A DNA stretch of 64,000 bases from Palaemon carinicauda (GCF_036898095.1 NC_090757.1:63023589-63087588), one strand, 5' to 3'; positions 1-12,150 are shown, counted from the stretch's first letter. The notes: generated by a model not told the origin, from the sequence alone. A program made the numbers and translations.

Positions 1-279
1 TAGCGAAAGCTCAAAACTAGAATAGTGTACTTCACCAAATAGTTGTGAAAACAAATCCAGTTAGTAACAGCGAATTAGTAGGTCTTGCCGGTAGCCCGAC
101 AGAGAGAAAATTGAGTTCTGTGTTTACATTGAGTACTGAGTACCTGCACGACAGATGGCGCTGTTGAAGTACACCCCCTACCTGCATTGCGATCGCTGGC
201 GGATTTTTAACGTAGAGTTTTCTGTCGAGCAACAGAGTTGCAGCTTATATAATCACCGGCTAAGTTTAATATTGAAAAC
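1..279 (-). mobile_element. DIRS family A element A0, 5' terminal repeat, cut by window edge
   Basis: This stretch is nearly identical to 6816-7093, the right (5') terminal repeat of element A1, including the run AATCACCGGCTAAGTTTAAT at its inner end. Because family A copies here lie on the minus strand, the body of A0 must continue to the left, outside the window. Only leader and terminal repeat are visible and no coding frame is supported. The right boundary is set by comparison with A1 and could be off by a few bases. Confidence 0.75.
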
Positions 280-445
280 TGGTCATACCGTAGTTGAAAA
301 ATTTACGAGTACTTTGTCATCAAAATTCCACTTAATGTTTCAATCAAACTAACCACTGAAACTCCAACAGTGGAACAAATAATGATACTGCCCAGATTAA
401 TAACAGGAGGCTCCTGAAATCCTTTTCCCTCTTAATTCAGTGAAA
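280..445. other. Short unassigned spacer between A0 and B1
   Basis: AT-rich DNA between the end of A0 and the start of B1 (which begins TGACAAATTTG). No gene, repeat or motif is recognised. Confidence 0.5.
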
Positions 446-721
446 TGACAAATTTGTAGATAATTTGTATTTTTCCTAACTATACAAACCTTAGCTATTT
501 ATTAGGGGTTATACTTTCGGCGGACCTGAAATGACGAGCCATTAAAATTTAGCGAGGGTTAACTACCCACACCGCTAGTTAACAGGGGTGAGGGGCTAGC
601 TTGCTACCACTCCCGTTCACACACCTGTGATTTAGTCACTTTGCTTGGAGGTAAGACTTCAAGGGGGATAGGGATGGCGGGAAAGTTTATATAAATAACT
701 AAGGTTTGTATAGTTAGGAAA
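446..721 (-). repeat. B1 left (3') inverted terminal repeat and start of its ICR
   Basis: The segment is the reverse complement of the B1 right end at about 13995-14196: both contain a CACACACCTGTGATTTAGTC-type core, runs of CTACC and TTAACTACCCACACC. From about 690 the text AGCTAAGGTTTGTATAGTTA begins the internal complementary region. It is interrupted after GGAAAAAT by A1 and resumes at about 7094 (ACAATTTATCTACGAATTTG). Confidence 0.75.
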
Positions 722-1075
722 AATGTTATTTTGATAATAAAATAAATTTTTGAATATACTTACCCGGTGATTATAATAGCTGCAACTCTGTTGCTCGACA
801 GAAAAACTCTACGGAAAAATTCGCCAGCGATCGCTACACAGGTAGGGGGTGTACTCAACAGTGCCATCTGTCGTTCAGATACCCAGTACTCATTGTTAAC
901 AAAGAACTCAATTTTCTCCTCAGTCCACTGTGTCTCTATTGGGGAGGAAGGGAGGGTCCTTTAATTTATAATCACCGGGTAAGTATATTCAAAAATTTAT
1001 TTTATTATCAAAATAACATTTTTCAATATTTAACTTAGCCGGTGATTATAATAGCTGATTCACACCCAGGGGGGT
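722..1075 (-). repeat. A1 left (3') terminal repeat plus internal complementary region
   Basis: Positions about 722-905 are the reverse complement of about 6940-7093. Positions about 965-1060 form the ICR: the first half is the reverse complement of the extreme left end (TTATTTTATTATCAAAATAA), and the second half (CAATATTTAACTTAGCCGG) is the reverse complement of the extreme right end. This junction of both termini is the hallmark of DIRS elements. A 65-residue open frame at 767-964 lies wholly inside it and is not treated as a gene. Confidence 0.8.
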
Positions 1076-1450
1076 GGGTAGAGACCAGCAAAATATGTTT
1101 ACATCATATGAGCTAAGAATTTTTATTTTATTTTAGAAGTTATCAAAATAACTAAATAAAATAAATAGGTACCTGGTAAGGAAGTCGACTTGAACAATTA
1201 CTCTGCCTTTTTAAGTACGTCTTCCTTACGGAGCCTCACGATCCTCTTAGGATGCTGAGCGACCCCTAGGAGCTGAAGTATCAAGGGTTGCAACCCATAG
1301 AAAAGGACCTCATCAAAACCTCTAATCTAGGCGCTTCTCAAGAAATGACTTTGACCACCCACCAAATCAACTAGGATGCGAAAGGCTTCTTAGCCTTCCG
1401 GACAACCCAAAAACAACAATAAAAACATTTCAAGAGAAAGATTAAAAAGG

Positions 1451-2771
1451 TTATGGAATTAGGGAATTGTAGGTTGAGACCTCACCCACTACTGCACTCG
1501 CTGCTACGAATGGTCCCAGAGTGTAGCAGTTCTCGTAAAGAGACTGGACATCCTTAAGATAAAAAGACGCGAACACTGACTTGCTTTTCCAATAGGTTGC
1601 GTCGATTATACTTCGCAGAGATCTATTTTGTTTAAAGGCCACGGAAGTTGCGACAACTCTAACTCCGTGTGTCCTTACCTTCAGCAAAGCTTGGTCTTCC
1701 TCATTCAGATGGGAATGAGCTTCTCGTATTAACAGTCTGATAAAATAGGATAAAGCATTCTTTGACATAGGCAAAGATGGTTTCTTAACTGAACACCATA
1801 AAGCTTCAGACGGGCCTCGTAAAGGTTTAGTTCGTTTTAGATAGAACTTAAGAGCTCTTACAGGGCATAAGACTCTTTCTAGTTCTTTTCCAACCATACG
1901 ATAAGCTTGGAATATCGAACGATTTTGGCCAAGGTCGAGAAGGCAGCTCGTTTTTGGCTAGAAAACCAAGCTGTAGAGAACATGTAGCCGTTTCAGATGA
2001 GAATCCGATGTTCTTGCTGAAGGCATGAATCTCATTGACTCTTTTAGCTGTGGCTAAGCATACCAGGAAAAGAGTCTTTAAGGTGAGATCTTTCAGGGAG
2101 GCTGATTGTAGCGGCTCGAACCTGTCTGACATAAGGAATCTTAGTACCACGTCTAAATTCCAACCAGGTGTAACCAAACGACGCTCCTTCGTGGTCTCAA
2201 AAGACTTAAGGAGGTCCTGTAGATCTTTATTGTTGGAAAGATCTAAGCCTCTGTGACGGAAGACTGATGCCAACATGCTTCTGTAACCCTTGATAGTGGG
2301 AGCTGAAAGAGATCGTTCTTTCCTCAGATATAAGAGGAAGTCAGCTATTTGAGTTACAGAGGTACTGGTCGAGGATACGGATACTGACTTGCACCAGTTT
2401 TGGAAGATTTCCCACTTCGATTGGTAGACTCTAAGGGTGGATGTTCTCCTTGCTCTAGCAATCGCTCTGGCTGCCTCCTTCGAAAAGCCTCTAGCTCTCG
2501 AGAGTCTTTCGATAGTCTGAAGGCAGTCAGACGAAGAGCGTGGAGGCCTTGGTGTACCTTCTTTACGTGTGGCTGACGTAGAAGGTCCACCCTTAGGGGA
2601 AGTGTTCTGGGAACGTCTACTAGCCATCGAAGTACCTCGGTGAACCATTCTCTCGCGGGCCAGAGGGGAGCAACTAGCGTCAACCTTGTCCCTTCGTGAG
2701 AGGCGAACTTCTGCAGTACCTTGTTGACAATCTTGAACGGAGGGAATGCATATAGATCTAGATGTGACCAA
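1451..2771 (-). pseudogene. Tyrosine recombinase of DIRS A1 (one frameshift)
   Basis: Two overlapping frames together cover the recombinase: 2771-1848 (from an ATG at 2627 that aligns with the A2 start) and 1897-1451. They meet through a frameshift at about 1880-1895. The N-terminal core-binding half contains GYRSMLASVFRHRGLDLSNN and the catalytic half contains the first arginine region (TAKRVNEIHAF), an HxxR motif (THGVR) and a C-terminal tyrosine in a SFYLKDVQSLY context. The family recombines circular cDNA into the genome. The first ~140 residues of the 2771 frame are only a shadow of the overlapping Pol frame. The single frameshift would prevent a full protein. Confidence 0.85.
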
Positions 2772-3562
2772 TCTAGGAGAAAGGCATCTTTATGAACTGC
2801 TGTTGGGTCCGGGATTGGTGAGCAAAATATTGGGAGCCTCTTGGTCATCGAGGTTGCGAAGAGATCTATGGTTGGCTGGCCCCAGGTGGCCCAAAGTCTC
2901 TTGCATACATCCTTGTGGAGGGTCCATTCTGTTGGAATTATTTGTCCCTTCCGACTGAGACAATCTGCCATGACATTCAAGTTGCCTTGGATGAACCTCG
3001 TTACTAGTGATATGTTTAGACCTTTTGACCAGGTGAGGAGGTCCCTTGCGATCTCGTACAACGTCAGAGAGTAGGTCCCTCCTTGCTTGGAGATGTACGC
3101 CAAAGCCGTGGTGTTGTCCGAGTTCACCTCCACCACTTTGCCTTGAAGGAGAGACCTGAAGCTTTTCCAGGCCAGACGTACTGCCAGTAGCTCCTTGCAG
3201 TTGAAATGCATTGTCCTTTGACTCGAGTTCCATATTCCCGAGCATTCCCGACCGTCTAATGTCGCACCCCAGCCTACGTCCGATGCGTCCGAGAAGAGAA
3301 CGTGGTTGGGAGTCTGAACAGCCAGGGGAAGACCCTCTCTTAGGTTGATATTGTCCTTTCACCAAGTCAGACAAGACTTTATCTTTTCGGAAACCGGGAT
3401 CGAGACCGCTTCTAGCGTCTTGTCCTTTTTCCAGTGAAAAGCTAGATGGTATTGAAGAGGACGGAGGTGTAGTCTTCCTAGTGACACAAATTGATCCACG
3501 GATGACAGCGTCCCTACCAGACTCATCCACAGCCTGACTGAGCAGCGTTCCTTCTTCAGCAT
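2354..3562 (-). pseudogene. Pol remnant of DIRS A1: RT thumb, RNase H and methylase-like domain
   Basis: One frame runs from 3562 to 2354 with a single internal stop at 3359-3361, where A2 has tryptophan. From the N-terminus it reads a reverse transcriptase thumb (LRPLQYHLAFHW), RNase H (LFSDASDVGWGA, CKELLAV, NSDNTTA, NVMADCLSR) and then the DIRS methylase-like domain (IDLFATS, FCSPIPDP, YAFPPFK, LVAPLWPAREWF). The fingers and palm, including YLDD, are absent because sequence upstream of 3562 switches directly to gag. The C-terminal quarter overlaps the recombinase frame by about 270 bases, as in A2. Confidence 0.85.
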
Positions 3563-3564
3563 AT

Positions 3565-5780
3565 TCTGGATGGATAGCAGGGCTGGGGGCTGATCGTCTT
3601 GTTGTTCAGCAACGTCCTCATCAGAGGGTTCCTCATCCGAAACTGATGAGGAAACAGCAACGGAGTGGGCAACGTCTGGCTCGCTGAATCCGGTCGCACT
3701 GGTGGATGCGTGACGGAGCCGGAAGCAATATCATGGAACTGCTGCACAGTCTGTGAACTGTCAACAACCATGGGTGCGCGAGGAAGCACAGCGTCAACCC
3801 GAGACTGTCTAGACCGTCTGGGTTGTGCAGTCAACACCCTACCGGGTTGCTGAGGTTGAAGCACTGCGTCAAAACAAGTCACCTCTGATGGTTGTTGAAC
3901 GTCCTGAACGTCAACAACCACCTCCGAGCGTCGCTTAACGTCAACGTGCGGCTGGCAACCCACACTGGGTCGCATCGGTGGAGGAACCACCTCAACTGGC
4001 AGACGCGAGTAGGTTACCTCAGCGTCAACAGGGCGTACAACCGACCGGTTGGAAGGTTGTTGGCCAGAAGGTTCTTCTCCGCATTTAAATCCTCTATCAA
4101 GGACGCAAGCTTGGACTGCATGTCTTGCAGCAAAGCCCATTTAGGGTCTACGGGAGCAGGTGTGGCAACAGACGGGGTTAGCGACTGAGGCGGAACCGTT
4201 TACCATCCCTGAAAGCCTTGTTATGCGTGACAAAATAGTACAGCAAAACTTCAAAGGCTCGACAACAGCTGTGAAGTTGACCTGTAAACAACTTGGAGCG
4301 TCTCCTGGCTAGGCGCCAGGGAGAGTCTACCAGAATTGAGAAGTCTATCTGGGCAGAGGCATGAACTCCCAAGCCGAGAACTTCTCTCGTGTCCTATCAG
4401 ACTCTCGCTCTATAAACCAGTTTAAAAGAAGGGAAAGCAAAGGCTGTATCCCCCAAACTCCTCCTGGTGAAAAACCAGTCGCCTAGCCAACGTAACGCTC
4501 TCTAGGAGAGCGAGAGAGCACTAGCTTAAAAACAACGGCTTCGAAGTAGCTAGGCCTAGTGTAAGCTCTGACGTTTAGGCGAACGAGGAGCAGCAGTTAC
4601 AAAAAGATCCGGACGAAGATCCTTAAAAAAATCATCATGATTTAATTAAAGTCCATAGGAGGCTAAGCAGCTTTAGGCTCCTCTCCATCTGACAGAGTCC
4701 TCAAGGGAATATCAGTAGGAACCTTGTCCGATCAAAGCTGAGTCTCTCACTGGTGCATTAGTAGGCGACCAGAACGCAACGTCATGTAACTGCTTGACAG
4801 TCTGTGAACTGTCAACAACTGAACTGTCAACCACAACAGGTGCGTGAGGACGCACAGCGTCCACTCGAGACTGCTTTGACTGCCTAGACTGAGCAGTCAA
4901 AACAACTCTAGAATGCGGAGGTTGACGCACAGCGTCAAAACAAGTCAACTCCGATTGTTAGTGAACGTCTTGAACGTCAACAGGAGCATCAGCCAGAGGC
5001 CTAACGTCCAAATGCGGCTGAAAAACCACACGAGACCGCATCGAGTGTGGTTCTAAACAACCTGACTGATGTGACTAAGCTACGCCAACGTCAACAGTAA
5101 GCACAAAGGAACGTTAGGTTGGCTGAAAGCCAGGATATCGATGAGATAAACGGCTAGACTCAACGGACTAATCGGCAGAATAGTCTTCCATAAGGGAGGC
5201 AAGCATATACTGCATGTTTTGCCATACAACCCCTTAAGGATCAACGGAAATGGTTGTGGTAATAGACGAGGGTAACGTCTGTGACCACAACACTTTGCCT
5301 ACAAAAAAAGACTCTCGGAGTCTGTGTTACGCTTTTGTTAGGCGGCGAGCAGTTATCTGATGACTGCATAGGTCAAAGCTGTCCTAATGGCTGTAACCAG
5401 GACGCTGGACCTGTCCTGAAAGGACTGACTTTCGCTTAAGGGCTTCGAAACCTTGTGACAGGTTTCTTATGCGAAAAGCCTACGTATGGCGAGGAGAAAC
5501 AACGTCTCTCTCGTCTTATGGTAGGGGAGATCTTGGTAAGATACACCCGATACCATAGAGGGAAAACGTCTGTTCGTTGGTCAAGGCCTCTCAAACCCAT
5601 AAGTCGTTTGACATTACTTCTCCCCTGGGCTTGGGAGCATGTAAGAGGTCCCGGACTAGGTGAACGACAGGCACGAACAGACGAACCCTCGGACGCAACA
5701 CTGTAACACTTTGCGCATATCACTTTATCACTTCGATTTTCTGTTTTGCACTTATTTCTACCTGAAACACGCAATTCTAC
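3565..5780 (-). pseudogene. gag remnants of DIRS A1, mosaic with a duplicated middle segment
   Basis: Reading the minus strand, the order is gag N-terminal part (about 5775-5440), middle segment copy B (about 5290-4650), start of the C-terminal part (4372-4178, MGVHASAQ, matching MGVPASAQ in A2), then a second middle segment copy A (about 4200-3570), which abuts the Pol remnant. Copies A and B share the AGCGTCAAAACAAGTCA text, the GAACGTCAACA repeats and the CAGTCTGTGAACTGTCAACA text, but clearly differ. No frame is continuous; the longest stretches are 194, 112 and 78 residues. Gag would bind and package element RNA. Confidence 0.7.
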
Positions 5781-6815
5781 CCTTCATTAAAAGGTAGTAA
5801 TTGCAAAATTAGTCGTATAATGCAAGCTCATAATACCAGCAAAAAACAGAAAACATATTTTAAGATAAAAAGAAAAATCAGTGGCTGGGAAAGAGACTAA
5901 ACACTAGTTCATATAACTACGTTTTCAATCTCTCACCGCACATAGCCTGGGGACGAGAATAAAAACCTAAAAACGTTTTATCCTTCCTCCCCGTACAGCG
6001 ACTAGGGACGTGAGTAACACGAGAACAACGTTACCCGCTTGAACGGAACGTTTTCTCTCCTCTCTCTCCCTCCGTCTCTATCTCTCTCTCTCTTTCTCTC
6101 TTGATTTCGCACCTAAGAGAAGAGCCCAATTATATATCGTCAAAAAAAAAAAAACATGTTATTTGACTAAAGGAAAAAACTGAAAGGTTTTTCAAATAAA
6201 AAGTTCCTTTAAATTAGAATTTAAAACATTTAAGCTAAGAAAGAATGAACAAAACGTCAGAATCGATTTACTCTTACTGCAAAGTGAAACCGTGATACAC
6301 TCTCTCTCTATCGTAACGATAGAGCGCATGTTGAACGTCCTGAACGTCAACAACTGCGTAGCATAAAAAACTAAACGTTAGTTCATCTTTGAAAACAGTA
6401 CGAAGACTATCAAAGAAAATCTTTCATAAAAGATTACATTTAAAAAGTTTTAAATCCTTAGCTCTTTAAAAGCTAAAGACGATATAAAGGGCTCAACGTT
6501 GATTAACTTCGGTTACCAAGTTAGGACCGCCTACTCTCAGGAAAGGTCTATATAAACAAAGCATTAAAATTTATTTTTATATGTTTATAAAAAATGGAAA
6601 GTTAATCGAAGAGGCCTAATAAAGGCGGAGTGATATAAAATATATAGAGGAAAATCTATAACGTGATAAGATAATTACTAAAAGCCTAAACACACTTCCG
6701 TCTAAGGGAAGGGTCGGCCATTTAAAAGTGAAAGAAAGTCCATACTCTCTTTGTCACCATAAGTAAATCTATCCAAAACGAGTTCAAGTTTTAAGATGAA
6801 GATAAAACACCTGCA
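5781..6815 (-). other. A1 5' leader, no gene
   Basis: AT-rich sequence upstream of gag with a pyrimidine-rich TCTC stretch at about 6055-6102, a shorter one at about 6300, and a copy of the GAACGTCCTGAACGTCAACA motif at about 6333 that also occurs inside gag. No open frame of interest. It presumably serves as the 5' untranslated region. Confidence 0.5.
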
Positions 6816-7093
6816 TAGCGAAAGCTCAAAACTAGAATAGTGTACTTCACCAAATAGTTGTGAAAACAAATCCAGTTAGCAACAGCGAATTAGTAGGTCT
6901 TGCCGGTAGCCCGACAGAGAGAAAATTGAGTTCTTTGTTTACAATGAGTACTGGGTATCTGAACGACAGATGGCGCTGTTGAGTACACCCCCTACCTGTG
7001 TAGCGATCGCTGGCGAATTTTTCCGTAGAGTTTTTCTGTCGAGCAACAGAGTTGCAGCTATTATAATCACCGGCTAAGTTAAATATTGAAAAA
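6816..7093 (-). repeat. A1 right (5') terminal repeat
   Basis: Begins TAGCGAAAGCTCAAAACTAG and is almost identical to 1-279 (A0). Its outer half is the reverse complement of the A1 left terminal repeat. It ends in ...ACCGGCTAAGTTAAATATTG, the sequence mirrored in the second half of the A1 ICR. Confidence 0.8.
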
Positions 7094-7569
7094 TACAATT
7101 TATCTACGAATTTGTCATTTGTTCCGTAACTGGAATACAAACCACGCTATTTATTAGGGGTGACTCACCCATTAGGAAGGGTGGACGTCCCTGCTAATCT
7201 GGCTTTTGACTTTGCCCGGGGGCTCCTTATCTGAGTATGCTAGTACTCAAAAATAAGGAGTCCCTACCCTCGCTAAACCTTGCTACACAAGGTCCGCGGC
7301 CTACGCAAGCTGTGTGTTGACACGTGCAGAAGTGTGACTGTCTAGGTAAAGTTATTCTGAGTCTATGTAGGAAAAACCTGATGTAACCAAGACTTCCCAA
7401 TACCACCTCGCCAGGATATGGGACGCAACAGTATTAGCTTAATACTAGGTACACAAGGGAGCATGGTTTACCTGCCGTGGTTTGAGGTCAGCTATGCAGA
7501 GAACCCAGGATGCTGCTTTCCCCATGAGAGGATAGGATAAAGAGAAGAATAAGAACCAGTCAAATCTTT

Positions 7570-8480
7570 TCATTCACGCAGACTAAAACCGGGTAACAGT
7601 GCCCTCAAACCCTCTGCTACTTGTCCAATAAGGAGCTTGAGGTATACAACAAGCTGTTGTGCAGCCACCACCAGACCGATAGAGATCATATCGAGTTCCT
7701 GTGGGTCACGTCTTGCAGGAGAAAGGTTGTGAAAGTCCCCTGGAGCATTCACATCCTTTCTTGTAAAACCTGCGTCACAGAGTAATCTGCTAAGAAGGAC
7801 CAGGGGCATAGTTATGCCCCTGACACTGTGAATCGTCATGTCGAGATGATGTTTCGGTTATCCTCCTCTAGTCTCTCCCAGCGCTGATGACAGAGAAGGG
7901 ACCCGGGCGGGCTGTTGCCGTTTTCTTTAGGTAAAGTCTCATACCTTCCCCTGGGTACAGTAACGGATGATCTGGATCGTCCGTTACCGAGTTGAGACTT
8001 GTGTAGGATCCGTCACCTCTGGAGACTGTGTCTGGCGACATACTCAGGGACGAAACTGAACATTGTCTTTCACCCTTCTCAATAATGGGCGATGTCGAAA
8101 GAGAGACCATGAAGTTCCTTGACTAGTATGGTTGCTGTCCGAGTATGTAGGAACATTGTGTTCTTAAATCCGGAGAAAATTTGTTGCCTGGTGAAGTGGA
8201 ACATAAGGAGGTCCCTTTAGGGATCGGAGATTTGAACCATAATCCGAGAGGAAGGTCTCAATTCCAACTGAGGAAAGGCAAGTTGTAAGTCTGAGTTAGG
8301 AAGGTCTATCGATGAGAGGGTGTCCCTTTCTTTCAGTTTAAAGGTGAAGGATCAAGGTTGAGTGATCATCTTTACCTGTCGGAACTGAATAGGAGGTCTT
8401 TTCCTCTTGTGTATACTCGAGGATTCCGCTATTGCTGGAATCGAGGTATCGAGTGGAGAGACACACTTTCACATGACACC
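7570..8480 (-). pseudogene. Tyrosine recombinase remnant of DIRS B1
   Basis: Several short frames align with the B2 and B3 recombinases. The catalytic HxxR is readable as H-S-V-R at 7819-7830, and the frame ending near 7570 carries the same C-terminal region as B3 (DMISIGLVVAAQQLV next to a stretch matching SIGPVVAAQQLV). The N-terminal and catalytic parts are in different frames with several breaks, so no protein could be made. Confidence 0.65.
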
Positions 8481-9950
8481 AACCACACAAGACATTATAC
8501 TGCCTGGTAGACTGATGCTGAGGAATTCCTCAGATATCTAGACAACCTTTTCGCAAAGAGGTATTGGGTAGTCTTCAGGCGTACAGTCATAGCATTGCTA
8601 TAGCTTGTGGTATGTGTCGAAGTGGGTTGTCTGTGATGTGGAGAGGACTCTCTTGGAGACTCTATCAGAAGCTGCAAAAGATTTGGAAACCGTTCTGCAT
8701 AATGCCATAGCGGAGCTAGAAGAGTCCTTGAGAGGTTGACCAATGTTCTAGCCGAGTGCCCGTCTCTAGATAAAACAGGGACAAGACGTAAACGTCATTG
8801 TTGTACCCACCATTGTTGCCAGAGAGCCTTGGGGTCTAGGGCTGGTGAGCAACGGCAGCCTGAGATTCAGGAGCGTTGCGAACAGACCCCTAGTTGGAGG
8901 ATCTCATAAAGTCAAGACTTTGTTGGCTATATGGCGATCCAAAGTCCATTCGGTATACCTTGTCTGAGATGCTGTGCACAGATTGTCGGCAAGCACGTTC
9001 TTCCAGTCTGGAATGAAGCGGGCTGATAGTGGTACCGAACGGACTTTGGCCCATCTTAGTGTTTATACTGTTAGATGGGAAGAGGCTACGAGCAAGTTCC
9101 TTCTTGCTTGTCGATGTGAGTCTCTATGTGGTGTGTGGTGTGTCGTCCATCACATCACTGAGTGGTCTGCTAGGAACCAATGAGGCTGCTGAAGGACCGG
9201 AAAGTTGGCCTTCATCTCTTAAGAGATTTAAGTGAAGGTACCTTCGGGCTCTGTCCAGAGGGCTGAGGTCGTGTGGTGCAGTGCTATGGTCCCTCCTCTC
9301 TTCTTTTTCCGACTCAAAGTCTCTTGGAATGGAAGTCGTTTTCGTTTTGAGAAGGTTTTGTGGAGATTGGTGTCTCGAATCATTCCCAGATATACCAGTC
9401 TCCTGGGAGGGAAGTAGGGAAGACTTCCATAGGTTTACCCTGATCACTGGATCTTGGTAAAAAGACTTAAGAACTTCCAGTGTTAATGCAAGGTTGCCAC
9501 TGAGTCTGCTAAGGTCAGTCAGTCGTCCCGAGACAGAGGACACAGAAGCCGATCCTGTGAGACCAGGATGGGTGTAGTGGAAAGACCGAAGCACAGTACC
9601 TTGAACTGGTGTTTCTTGTTTGTCTAGACTGAATCTTCCAACCTTCCTAGATGGATGGTTTGGACCTGGGAGTAAGTGTCTTTTAGGTCCAGTGTGCAAA
9701 TGAAGATCTGAGGTCTTAGCACTTGTTCGAACTCCAAAATGGTGTGGACATCGACCCAAGGGGACAACTCCTTGCGGATCCATTTGCATGGAAGATTGTC
9801 GACGCTGGAGTCTTGACTCGTGTCGTAAAGGATCAGGCGCGATACCCAGTGCAAGAATTCTTCTCTGAGAGAGAATTTCTTTAACTAACAAAAGGAAGGC
9901 AACGCTTAGCCTTACCATGCACCCTGATGGGATTTATGCTATTCCTTAGA
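8481..9950 (-). pseudogene. Pol remnant of DIRS B1 (RT, RNase H, methylase-like)
   Basis: Fragments in order on the minus strand: reverse transcriptase palm (FICTLDLKDTYSQVQ at about 9690, matching FMCTLDLKDAYFQIP in B3), RNase H (RRYLHLNLLRDEG at about 9230, matching EKYLHINLLEMKA), and the end of the methylase-like domain (LLAPLWHYAERF near 8710). The fragments lie in different frames with many stops. Confidence 0.65.
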
Positions 9951-11055
9951 ATAGAATCAGTCTGGCGAATGTTAATCAATGGTTAAACGTTGGGTATCGT
10001 GGTTACGGTGCAGTTGGAGAGTGCTCTCAAGTAGTTCCCTGTCGGCAAGCCGTTGATGAGGGTTGTCGAACGTTTGCCGATCACTTTAGTGTGCTGGCAA
10101 ACGGCCAGTAGCGAGAAGTATGTTGTATACCTTCTGATCTAGGAACTACAGGAAGCGGGTGACTAGTAAGTTCGAGTCACAAACTTCTGGCAAATTGACG
10201 ATGACCGATGAATCGGTGGTCTGCTAGCCGATGGTGAGTTAGAGATCAGCAAGTTGATTATGGTCCCCCCTGGTTGGTCAGAGATGAGCAAGCTGAAGGA
10301 TGGGCTGGTCAGAGATCAGCGAGCTGAGTTCAATGATCGAAGAAATATGACCTGCCCATCGGTGATCTAGTGATCAGCAAGCTGATGACTGGTTATTGAC
10401 TAGCAATCGGTGATTGGAAACGCTAGCAATTGGAGATCATTAGTCATTGGAAGGCCTAGAGGTCAAAGATCAGCATTGAGCTAGCAATTGGCGATCTAGT
10501 GATAGGCGACCTAGCGATCAGTAAACTGTGAACTAGCCATTAGCAAACAGTGATCTAGAGATCAGACTGTTGATGCATTCCCATTTGCTGACAGTGGTCT
10601 GTCAAGGAAAAAAGAAACTTCAGAAGAGACAGGGACCAAGGATTCCCCGTTTCGATTCCCCTTGTAGGATGGAATCTTCGGGATCTTGAATCCTTCTGTG
10701 AAGCCTTATCCCTCTTTCCCAGTGGCAATGTTTATGTGTCTGCGGGGAGGAATGGGGCAATGGTGACCTGTCCAAAATGTTTTATTCCTTTTTTCTGCCT
10801 ATTGCGATGGCACACAGGATGATGCTGGTGCTCAATTTCTGCCTGGAGAGCAGGCAAGTGCTGGCTCTTAGACAAGAGCTGGTGCATTGGATCTGCGAGT
10901 CCTGACTCTTTGGCAAGAGCTGGCGCATTGGATATGAGACCGTTACTGTGCAAGAGGGAGCAGGAAAGTGCGGAAGAACGCTGACGCGCAGTAAGGCACG
11001 ATGTAGTTTTGTGCATTCTCCCTAGAATGCGCCGAAGCGTGACACTGGTAGCGCA
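9951..11055 (-). other. B1 segment between pol and the gag minisatellite; short reiterated motifs
   Basis: No frame is supported. From about 10240 to 10570 the words ATCAGCAAGCTGA, GATCAGC and CTAGCGATC/CTAGCAATC recur irregularly every 30-60 bases. By position this should be the C-terminal half of gag and the gag/pol overlap, but I cannot align it residue by residue with B3. Confidence 0.4.
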
Positions 11056-12150
11056 AGGGCGGGTGCATTGGCGCGAGTAGTACGTGGAAACTGCTGGCGC
11101 GCTCGTGCGGACTATCAGCGCCCGGGCGCAGAAGTCTGCGTGCTCGCAAGATCATTGGAGAGCAAAAGTATTGCCGTGTGTGTGCGAGTAAGGCAAACGG
11201 TACTCGCACGGGGGACCTTTGGTGCCGGCGTGTGGAATACCGTTGGCACGGACCAGCGCGGATGGCCATCGGCACGCGCGCGATAGATTGTTGGAACGTG
11301 CGCGCGCGATAGATTGTTGGAACGTGCGCGCACGATAGATTGTTGGAACGTGCGCGCTCAAGAGCGTCGGCGCTCGCGCGGAGGAGACCATCGGCACCCC
11401 TGTGCGGAAGACTGTTGGAGCGCGTGCAACTGTTGGCACGCGCGCAAGACTATTGGCGCGTGCGGGGGAGTCCATAGACGCCCGCTCGTGCGGGGGAGTC
11501 CATAGGCGCCCGCGCGTGGGGGGGAGTCCTTAGGCGCCCGGCGTGCGGGGAAGTCCATAGGCGCCCACGAGCGGAAAATCGCCGGCGAGCGCAGAAGACT
11601 GTTAGAGCGCGCATGCGCGTGCAAGACTGTTGGCGCATGCGCAGAACACCATTGGCACGCATGCACACAACACTATTGGTGCCCGCACGCAACACTATTG
11701 GTGCCCGAACGCAACACTATTGGTGCACGGGGGAGACCATAGGTGCCCGCGCGCGGAAGATCGTCAGCGCGAGCGGAAGATCGTAGGCGCGCGCGCGGGA
11801 GACCATAGGCGCCCGTGCGCGGAAGATCGTCGGCGCGTGCGCGGGAGACCATAGGTGCCCGCGCGGAAGGTCGTCGGCGCGCGCACGGGAGACCATAGGC
11901 GCCCACGCGCGGAAAATCATCGGCTTGCGCGCAGGAGACCATCGCCGCCCCCGCGAGGAAGATCGTCGGCACGCGCACGTGCAAGACTGTTGGCCTTGTG
12001 CGCGGAAGACCATCGGCGCGCGCGCGGGAGACCATCGGCACCCGCACGCGGAAGATCGTCGGTGCGCGCGCATATCTGTCGGAGGGCGTGCGGAAGACTG
12101 TTGGAGCGCACGCGCACGGGAAACTGTTGGCGCGCGTGCAAAGGTAGCGC
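11056..12150 (-). repeat. CpG-rich minisatellite in the gag region of B1
   Basis: Very GC-rich DNA built of irregular units around GGAAGATCGTCGGCGCGCGCG and GGGAGACCATAGGCGCCCGCG, roughly 30-40 bases each and alternating. CpG is far denser than in the flanks. It occupies the same place in gag as the Arg-Ser-Pro repeats of B3 and the GAAGATCGTCGGCGC repeats of B2. Every frame here yields arginine/alanine-rich low-complexity peptide, so the short open frames on both strands are not called as genes. Confidence 0.75.

Larger units (their letters stand above)
722..7093 (-). mobile_element. DIRS family A element A1, internally rearranged
   Basis: The left terminal repeat starts at about 722 and its reverse complement ends at about 7093. 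Minus-strand order is leader, gag remnants, then a direct jump into the reverse transcriptase thumb, RNase H, methylase-like domain and tyrosine recombinase. The reverse transcriptase palm with its YLDD motif and most of the Gag C-terminus are missing. At about 6.4 kb it is shorter than A2 (about 6.5 kb once the solo LTR is subtracted) although it contains a duplicated gag segment. It is inserted into the ICR of B1. Confidence 0.85.

Noticed and set aside
11056..12150. CRISPR-like array
   Set aside because: Units are contiguous and irregular with no constant repeat plus unique spacer pattern, and the setting is eukaryotic retrotransposon gag.
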